A stretch of DNA of 64,000 nucleotides from Actinoallomurus sp963799975 (GTDB lineage Bacteria; Actinomycetota; Actinomycetes; Streptosporangiales; Streptosporangiaceae): NCBI GenBank assembly GCA_963799975.1, contig CAWCZF010000006.1, positions 3,906,001 to 3,970,000 of the forward strand, given 5' to 3'. A model generated the notes under the pieces. The model saw only the letters and a program-made list of their open reading frames with translations, ran no database searches and had not been told where the DNA came from. A program made the translations under genes and the position numbers. Of the stretch, positions 58,558 through 64,000 are shown one piece after another. Position 1 is the first letter of the stretch; every line of letters begins with the position of its first letter.

Positions 58558-59088
58558 GTGAATCCGCACATCGACGCGAGTGTGGCGGAGATCGAACGGG
58601 CGGCGTTCCAGCTCCGGCGGCTCTGGGCCAAGCCGCACCTCCTCCAGCGTCTACGCGAGCAGAGCGGGCAGGGCGGCCGTCCCATCCAGCTCTCCAACCT
58701 GCTCGTCATCCACGCCATCGCAGGTCAGGGTGAGGGCGGCGACGTCACCGTCGGTGCGGTCGCCGACTACCTCGACATCGACCCCTCGACCGCCAGCCGG
58801 CTGGTCGGCCACGCCATCGACGCCGGCTTCGTCTCCCGTACACCGTCGCCCGTCGACGCGCGACGGGCGCACCTGCTCCTCACCGACTCCGGCGAACGCG
58901 TGCGCGAGTTGACCGATGACTTCCGGCGCCGCTTCATCGCCGAACTCGTCGCCGACTGGACCGATGAGGAGCGGAGCCAGTTCGCCCGTCTGCTCCGGAG
59001 GTTCGCCGACGCCGCGGCGAACTTCCCCATGGGCACGATGCTCGCGTCCGCCGGGCAGGAAACCCTCGAGGCCTGCTCGGACGAGTGA
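58558..59088 (+). CDS. MarR-family regulator
   Basis: 176 residues from the GTG at 58558; TAATGT is 6 nt upstream. Winged helix T-V-G-A-V-A-D-Y-L-D-I-D-P-S-T-A-S-R-L-V-G then V-S-R-T-P-S-P-V-D-A-R-R-A-H-L-L-L-T. N-terminal helix is long (about 45 residues). Ligand and targets unknown; not adjacent to a transporter except the antiporter upstream, which could be its target. Confidence 0.9.
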   Translation: MNPHIDASVAEIERAAFQLRRLWAKPHLLQRLREQSGQGGRPIQLSNLLVIHAIAGQGEGGDVTVGAVADYLDIDPSTASRLVGHAIDAGFVSRTPSPVDARRAHLLLTDSGERVRELTDDFRRRFIAELVADWTDEERSQFARLLRRFADAAANFPMGTMLASAGQETLEACSDE

Positions 59089-59092
59089 GGCG

Positions 59093-59329
59093 TCAGGAGC
59101 GCAGCACCCCCAGCCGCTCGCGGTACTCCTCCTCATCGATCTCGCCGCGCGCGTACCGCTCGGCGAGCACGGTCTCCGCACCGCCCCGCCCGCGCCGCGA
59201 CAGAAGATAGAACCCGCCGCCGAGAACCAGCAGCCAGAACAATCCGAACCCGATCGGGAAGACCGGCCACCAGCCGGGAGCGTCACCATCGTGCCAGGGA
59301 CCGTGCGCGGTCAGCGTCATTGCGTCCAT
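59093..59329 (-). CDS. SHOCT-domain membrane protein
   Basis: 78 residues. One membrane helix (about 23-44, F-G-L-F-W-L-L-V-L-G-G-G-F) then the SHOCT motif L-A-E-R-Y-A-R-G-E-I-D-E-E-E-Y-R-E-R-L. Small oligomerising membrane protein, common in actinomycetes. Convergent with marR (4-bp gap). Confidence 0.88.
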   Translation of the reverse strand: MDAMTLTAHGPWHDGDAPGWWPVFPIGFGLFWLLVLGGGFYLLSRRGRGGAETVLAERYARGEIDEEEYRERLGVLRS

Positions 59330-59636
59330 GCACCGATGGTGACCCGAGACTCCCGCCCCCGCGTCGTACGAGGGGCGGCTTCGGCCGTACGCCCGGCGGC
59401 GCAGACGAATCCGGGCCGGCAGTCCGGATGGCCGCCAGGGAAGGGCTGCGCGGACGTCGTCCGCGCGCGGCCATCGGGATCACAGGCCCGGAACTCGTAC
59501 ACGTGCACGGTACACATTCATCGGGATTTGGACCAGATTCTGCCGATCACCTTGCGTGCGACCGTGGATCGCGTCAGCGCGTGACACCACGGCGTGGCAG
59601 AATGACGCCCGCAGTCGATAGCCGGGAGGGGATCCG
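59330..59636. other. intergenic region, no gene seen
   Basis: 307 bp between the SHOCT gene and the mycosin. Open frames here are short with Pro/Arg-rich products and no ribosome site. It holds the mycosin leader: GGGAGGGG at 59624-59631 lies 5 nt before the GTG at 59637. I see no hairpin or operator longer than 6 bp. Confidence 0.6.
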
Positions 59637-62270
59637 GTGCACGTGTTCCAGCTTCGCCGCACCCTCCCGCGCGTGGGTTCGGCAGTGCTGGCCGGTGCCA
59701 CGGCCGTGGTGCTGTCCGTACCCGCTGCGGCCGCCGCCGTCCCGGCGCGTCCGGACGCGCCCGCGATGCCGTCCGACACCTACCGCAGCCAGCAGTGGAC
59801 GCTCGACGCCCTGCACGTCACCCGCGCCTGGAAGTACTCACGCGGCAGCGGTGTGACCGTGGCCGTGCTCGACACCGGGGTGGACGGTCACCAGGCGGAC
59901 CTGAGCGGCCGCGTCGTCGACGGGCCGGACTTCACCGGTCACGCGCGGGCGCCCGGCGGGCGCTACTGGGGGCGGCACGGCACCGAGATGGCGAGCCTCA
60001 TCGCCGGGCACGGTCACGGCGCCGGCGCGGCCGGCGGCGTCATGGGCGTCGCGCCGGACGCCAAGGTCCTCTCGGTCCGTGTCACGTGGGAGCTGACCGA
60101 CCCGATCCGCACCGACCAGGCCCAGGTCGGCCGCGCGCGCGACGCGGTCGCACAGGGCATCCGTTACGCCGCCGATCACGGTGCGCAGGTCATCAGCATG
60201 TCGCTCGGCGGCGGCAACCTGTTCTACAACGGCAACGCCGCCGAGGAGGCGGCGATCAAGTACGCGCTCGGCAAGGGCTCGGTGCTCGTCGCGTCGGCGG
60301 GCAACGACGGCGACGCCGCCAACCGGCGCAACTACCCGGCCGCCTACCCCGGGGTGATCGCGGTGGGCGCGGTCGACCGGCAGTTCAAGCCGGCCAAGTT
60401 CACCAACCGGCACACCTACATCTCGGTCGCCGCCCCGGGCGTGAACATCGTCAGCGCCGACTCGGCGGGCCACGGCTACATCCTCGGCACCGGTACGAGC
60501 TCGTCCGCCGCGTTCGTGGCCGGCATGAGCGCGCTGGTCAAGGCGCGCTATCCGAGCCTCACGCCGGCGGAGGTCAAGCAGGCGCTCGAGGAGGGCGCCA
60601 CGCACCGGCCGCCCGACGGCCGCAGCACCGAGATCGGAACGGGCGTGGTCGACGCGTACGGCGCGCTGCGCACCGCGGCGCGGATCAACAAGGCCGAGCA
60701 CAGCGGCGCCGCGGCCGACCGGCCCGCGACCGGGGGCGGGACGAAGACTCCGGCGTCCAAGCACGGGCCGGACCTGCTGCTCATCGCCGTGCTGAGCGGC
60801 GGCGGCACGCTGATCCTGCTGAGCCTGATCCTCGGCTGGCGGCAGCGGCGGCGACGCCCCGCCGCGGCCGACGACGAAGACGAGTCCGACGAGGAGAGCG
60901 CGGCGCCGCCGGTCGCGGCACACGCGGCCGAGCCGGCACGCGACCGGCGTCCCGGCGGCGTGCCGCAGCGCGCGACGGGCGCGTCGTCGGGCCTGTCGCC
61001 CTGGGAGCGCCGCCCGGAGACCGCGGCACGTGACGAGACGCCGATGTGGGGCACGGGCACGCCCCCCGAGGCGCCGTGGGAGCGACGGCACGAGGCGCCC
61101 GCGCCCGCCGACTCCTGGGACCAGCCGGAGGTGCCCTCCCCCGGGAAACCCTGGGACCAGCACACGGCGTCCGCCGACTCCTGGGAGCGACGCGAGCCCG
61201 CCGACTCCTGGGAGCGCCCGTCGTCGGAGCTGCCGCATTCCTGGGACCGCTCCTCGGCGGGGGAACTGCCGCATTCCTGGGACCACCGGCCCCCGGAGGA
61301 TGAGGAGCACACTCCGTGGGAGCCCGAGGCTTCCTATGACCGGCGGCCGCCCGAGACGCCTCCCCCGGGCTGGGACCCGAGACCCGACGAGGCGCCACCC
61401 TCCGCCGGCTGGGACCCGCAGGCCCCTCCCCCGGGCTGGGACCCGGCGTCCGACGACGCGCCGCCTGCCTCCTGGGACCGGCAGCAGCCTTCCTCGGTCT
61501 GGGACCCGGCCCCCGACAACGCGCCGCCCTCCGGCGCTTGGGACCGGCAGCCGCCTCCCGCCTCCTGGGACTCGGCTCCCGGCAACGCGCCGCCGTCCGC
61601 CTCCTGGGATCCGGGCCCGGACAACGCGCCGCCGTCCGCGTTCCGTGACCGGCGGCGGTCCGAGCCGTCCGAACCCCCCGAGCCGCCCGCCCCCGCCGGC
61701 TGGGACCCGACGCCCGGCGACGCGTCGGCGTCCGCCTCCTGGGATCCCCTCACGGACGACTGGGACCGGCGACCGCCGGAGACGGACGCTCCGAGCGGCT
61801 GGGACGACCCCACCCCGTCCGACACCCCGCAGTCGGCCGCCTGGGACCGCCTCTCCGACGACTGGAACCGGCCCGCCGCCGAGCCGACCTCGCCTCCCGA
61901 GCCTGCCCCGTACGACCCGCACGCCGCCGACTCCAGCAGCAACGGCAATGGCAGCGGCGCCAACGGGCGCTACCCCTCACGTGACTTCCGCGTCGCCGGC
62001 GGCAAGGAGCCCGATCCGCTGAACGACGGCACGGTCGACTCCTCAGCCGAGGTGGGCACGCCACTGGCGGAGGAGAGCTGGGACAGCATCCGGCGCGGCT
62101 TCGACCGGCTGAAGGACGCGAACAACTGGGAGTCGCTCGCCGGGGGTGGCGGCATCGGCGACGAGAACGGCCCGGCGTCGGACGCGTTCGACGAGACGGC
62201 GGCGATGCCGATCATCGAGCCGGACGACGAGGGCGGCAACGACACGCGCGGCGGCCCTCGCGGGGGTTAG
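59637..62270 (+). CDS. mycosin-like membrane subtilisin with long Trp-rich C-terminal tail
   Basis: 877 residues. Signal peptide (1-34), then a subtilisin (S8) domain with the full triad: Asp79 (V-L-D-T-G-V-D-G), His114 (G-R-H-G-T-E-M-A-S), Asn223 oxyanion (S-A-G-N-D-G-D) and Ser288 (G-T-S-S-S-A-A-F). One membrane helix (about 378-400) and basic R-Q-R-R-R-R stop-transfer follow, the architecture of mycosins, which are usually linked to type VII secretion. The cytoplasmic tail (about 405-877) is unusual: 22 or so W-D/W-E motifs in a Pro/Ser/Asp-rich context. No ESX genes are in the window. The next gene, a lipoprotein, is 88 bp downstream. Confidence 0.93.
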   Translation: MHVFQLRRTLPRVGSAVLAGATAVVLSVPAAAAAVPARPDAPAMPSDTYRSQQWTLDALHVTRAWKYSRGSGVTVAVLDTGVDGHQADLSGRVVDGPDFTGHARAPGGRYWGRHGTEMASLIAGHGHGAGAAGGVMGVAPDAKVLSVRVTWELTDPIRTDQAQVGRARDAVAQGIRYAADHGAQVISMSLGGGNLFYNGNAAEEAAIKYALGKGSVLVASAGNDGDAANRRNYPAAYPGVIAVGAVDRQFKPAKFTNRHTYISVAAPGVNIVSADSAGHGYILGTGTSSSAAFVAGMSALVKARYPSLTPAEVKQALEEGATHRPPDGRSTEIGTGVVDAYGALRTAARINKAEHSGAAADRPATGGGTKTPASKHGPDLLLIAVLSGGGTLILLSLILGWRQRRRRPAAADDEDESDEESAAPPVAAHAAEPARDRRPGGVPQRATGASSGLSPWERRPETAARDETPMWGTGTPPEAPWERRHEAPAPADSWDQPEVPSPGKPWDQHTASADSWERREPADSWERPSSELPHSWDRSSAGELPHSWDHRPPEDEEHTPWEPEASYDRRPPETPPPGWDPRPDEAPPSAGWDPQAPPPGWDPASDDAPPASWDRQQPSSVWDPAPDNAPPSGAWDRQPPPASWDSAPGNAPPSASWDPGPDNAPPSAFRDRRRSEPSEPPEPPAPAGWDPTPGDASASASWDPLTDDWDRRPPETDAPSGWDDPTPSDTPQSAAWDRLSDDWNRPAAEPTSPPEPAPYDPHAADSSSNGNGSGANGRYPSRDFRVAGGKEPDPLNDGTVDSSAEVGTPLAEESWDSIRRGFDRLKDANNWESLAGGGGIGDENGPASDAFDETAAMPIIEPDDEGGNDTRGGPRGG
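60990..61880 (+). repeat. Trp-Asp/Glu repeat region of the mycosin tail
   Basis: About 22 degenerate repeats of 10-18 codons, each with a core [SGA]-W-[DE]-[PRQ] followed by Pro/Asp/Ala-rich linker such as D-N-A-P-P-S-A. First copies are W-E-R-R, the centre W-D-P, suggesting repeated local duplication. Confidence 0.8.
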
Positions 62271-62358
62271 CCCCACCCTCACCCGGCATGCCAGCCACAT
62301 GGGACGTACGGCGGAGGTCCCGTAGCGTTCTGCTCAAGCCGACCTTGAGGAGTCATTC

Positions 62359-63147
62359 GTGAACAGCCGCAGTGTGGCGCTCGTCGCCCTCACCGCACTC
62401 ACCGCGTCTGGCTGCGGCGTGGGAGTGCACTTCGCCGACTACCGGCACACCGCGACGCTCGCCGACGCCCAGGTGACCGGTCAGGTGACGGCCATCGAGG
62501 TCAACGCCGGCGACAACGGCCACGTCGTGGTCAAGGCCGGCGGCGGCGACGGCGTGACCGTGCACCGCGTCGTGCATTACCAGAGCGGCACCCCGCATCC
62601 GACGCAGCGGCTGAGCGGCGGCACCCTGACCTTCGACAAGGGCTGCTCGCGCTGCCGGGTCGACTACGACCTCACCGTGCCCGCCACGGTGCGCGTACGC
62701 GCACGCGCCGACAGCGGCCGGATCAACGTCGCGGGCGTGGCGAGTGCCGACCTCGGCAGCGACTCGGGCTCATTGACCGCGCGTCACGTGACGGGCGGCG
62801 TCACCGCGCGGTCCGACTCGGGCTCGATCACCCTCCAGGACGTCGGCGGCGCGCTGGCCGCCAAGACGGACTCCGGCTCGATCCACGGTACGGAGATGCA
62901 CGCGGGCAGTGCGTCGGCCGCCAGCGACTCCGGCAGCCTGCGGCTGGACTTCACCGCGATGCCGGGCAGCGTGCGGGCGACCAGCGACTCCGGCTCCATA
63001 CATCTCGGCCTGCCGGGCGGCCCGTACGACGTCAACGTCCAGACCGACTCCGGCGGCAAGCACATCACGGTGCCGACCGCGTCGCTCTCACCGAACAAGG
63101 TCTATCTGCGCTCCGACTCCGGCAGTGTGAGCGTCGTCCCGGCCTGA
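62359..63147 (+). CDS. DUF4097 lipoprotein with DSGS repeats
   Basis: 262 residues from the GTG at 62359 (TTGAGGAG upstream). Lipoprotein signal L-T-A-L-T-A-S-G-C with lipobox, so the protein is anchored outside. Residues about 115-262 are a parallel beta-helix-like repeat with the motif [SAT]-D-S-G-[SGR]-[IL], eight copies (S-D-S-G-S-L, S-D-S-G-S-I and so on). Typical DUF4097 putative adhesin; exact function unknown. Its 3' 46 bases overlap the convergent methyltransferase. Confidence 0.9.
   Translation: MNSRSVALVALTALTASGCGVGVHFADYRHTATLADAQVTGQVTAIEVNAGDNGHVVVKAGGGDGVTVHRVVHYQSGTPHPTQRLSGGTLTFDKGCSRCRVDYDLTVPATVRVRARADSGRINVAGVASADLGSDSGSLTARHVTGGVTARSDSGSITLQDVGGALAAKTDSGSIHGTEMHAGSASAASDSGSLRLDFTAMPGSVRATSDSGSIHLGLPGGPYDVNVQTDSGGKHITVPTASLSPNKVYLRSDSGSVSVVPA
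62706..63129 (+). repeat. DSG-repeat coding region of the DUF4097 gene
   Basis: Eight copies of a gac-tcc-ggc-like core (Asp-Ser-Gly) at intervals of about 45-75 bases, encoding successive beta-helix turns. Confidence 0.7.
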
Positions 63148-63956
63148 GCGCCCCAGCGGTAGCGCAGGAGACGCACCCCGCGCCGCGTCGCCGGGATCGC
63201 GGCGAGCAGCCGGAAGATCGCCCCGTACGGCCGGCGCAGGCGCTCGGTCTCGGGGAGCGCGAAGACGCTGACCGACGAGACGCAGGTGAGGCGGAGTTCG
63301 CGGCCGAGCGCGGCCGGGTCGTCGACGCCCCAGTGGACGCCGCCCTCGGCACGTACGAGCCGGTTGAGGTTCTCCAGCCGGATCCAGGCTCGGCTGAACG
63401 CGTCGAAGACGATCTCCCCGGCCGTGAAGTGCTCGGTGATCCGGCCGAAGAGCCGCTTGCCGTCGCCTTCGGCGAGGTACATGAAGAGCCCTTCGCCGAT
63501 CACCAGCACCGGCGCGTCGGCGGGCACGCTCTCCAGCCAGCCGGGCTCGGTCACCGAGGTGCCGATCAGCCGGGCGGCCGGGTGCGGCGGGCACGCGAGC
63601 CGCCGCTTGTCGATGACGTCGGGACGGTCCACGTCGTACCAGCGGACCGTCGCGGGCGGATCGATCCGGTTGACGCGGCTGTCCAGCCCGCAGCCGAGGT
63701 GCAGCACGACCGCCGTGGGGTGGTCGGCGACGAACTCCGCGGCCCACACGTCGAGATGCCGGCTCCGCAACGCGACGAGCCCGGCGTTGGCCGGAGTCAC
63801 CTTCGTACGGCTGAAGTCGAAGTCGACTCTGCCTACGACGCCGGCGGCGAAGGCGTCGCCGAGGACCGGGTGGTCCGCCTGGCTGTCGAGGGCCTTGGCG
63901 TAGAGCGTGTCGAGGAGCGTCCGCTCCTCGGTGAAGACGACCTTCTCCGTGGCCAT
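63102..63956 (-). CDS. LCMT-family SAM-dependent methyltransferase
   Basis: 284 residues from the ATG at 63956; TACCGT is 6 nt upstream. Leucine carboxyl methyltransferase-type fold of actinobacterial class I methyltransferases: F-D-F-S-R-T-K-V-T, V-V-L-H-L-G-C-G-L-D-S-R-V-N-R (SAM loop), R-W-Y-D-V-D-R-P-D-V-I-D and V-I-G-E-G-L-F-M-Y-L. All SAM-binding elements are intact. These enzymes O-methylate acids, polyketides or small molecules; the substrate is unknown. Confidence 0.92.
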   Translation of the reverse strand: MATEKVVFTEERTLLDTLYAKALDSQADHPVLGDAFAAGVVGRVDFDFSRTKVTPANAGLVALRSRHLDVWAAEFVADHPTAVVLHLGCGLDSRVNRIDPPATVRWYDVDRPDVIDKRRLACPPHPAARLIGTSVTEPGWLESVPADAPVLVIGEGLFMYLAEGDGKRLFGRITEHFTAGEIVFDAFSRAWIRLENLNRLVRAEGGVHWGVDDPAALGRELRLTCVSSVSVFALPETERLRRPYGAIFRLLAAIPATRRGVRLLRYRWGAQAGTTLTLPESERR

Positions 63957-64000
63957 GACCCGACGGTACGTGCCGATCAGAGAGCAGGGTAGACGGTGCC

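Noticed and set aside
59317..59517. 66-codon minus frame in the gap before the mycosin
   Set aside because: No ribosome site or hexamer and a Pro/Thr/Arg-rich product; not supported.
59838..61922. Long minus-strand frame opposite the mycosin gene
   Set aside because: Shadow of the mycosin repeats; low complexity.
59637..62270. Type VII secretion locus
   Set aside because: Only the mycosin-like protease is present; no EccB/C/D/E or WXG100 gene within the window.

Overview
This is a chromosomal window from a high-GC actinomycete. Codon third positions are almost all G or C, GTG and TTG starts are common, and the gene families are actinobacterial (DUF1707, DUF2530, DUF3027, DUF3263, DUF4142, mycosin, IdeR, CGNR, XPB-type helicase, groEL with CIRCE). 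The mix fits Streptosporangiales or a related filamentous order, but I cannot go below order level from sequence alone. I see no tRNA or rRNA gene, CRISPR array, insertion sequence, integrase, origin or attachment site. Nearly the whole window is ordinary, well-packed chromosome.

Layout. 1-8 kb: partial alpha/beta hydrolase divergent from a CGNR regulator, MerR regulator divergent from a membrane NACHT NTPase, a thiolase, soxR with a SoxR-box-like dyad, and small membrane or lipoproteins. 8-14 kb: methyltransferase, zinc alcohol dehydrogenase, CDF metal exporter, PAS-GAF-SpoIIE phosphatase and an IdeR/DtxR regulator. 14-24 kb: UdgX, MFS-pdxH, citrate synthase, serC, two surface/membrane genes, a 27-codon leaderless ORF, a recD2-like gene scrap and purC. 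24-31 kb: marR-MFS-thpR operon, AzgA-type purine permease, DHA2 efflux pump with TetR and a perfect 32-bp palindrome. 31-40 kb: sacsin-type ATPase, DUF3027, MFS, cold-shock protein, HAD phosphatase, acyl-CoA synthetase/TetR pair. 40-48 kb: an XPB N-terminal-domain protein and an XPB helicase, LURP-one-like protein, groEL with two CIRCE elements, cspA.

48-64 kb: a SAM-I riboswitch, a ThrC-family PLP enzyme and a CysO/MoaD-type sulfur carrier form one operon. otsA and otsB flank an ECF sigma factor, a Ser/Thr kinase and a PadR regulator. Then come DUF3263, a SAM hydroxide adenosyltransferase, a cation antiporter, MarR, SHOCT, a mycosin-like protease with a long Trp-rich tail, a DUF4097 lipoprotein and an LCMT-like methyltransferase.

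The most interesting unit is the riboswitch-thrC-cysO operon (48196-49900). A SAM-repressed threonine synthase makes little metabolic sense, but a SAM-repressed homocysteine synthase fed by a sulfur-carrier thiocarboxylate does. The second theme is leaderless transcription: 17 genes carry a TANNNT-like hexamer 5-7 nt before the start codon. That pattern settles several starts and reveals the 27-codon membrane ORF.
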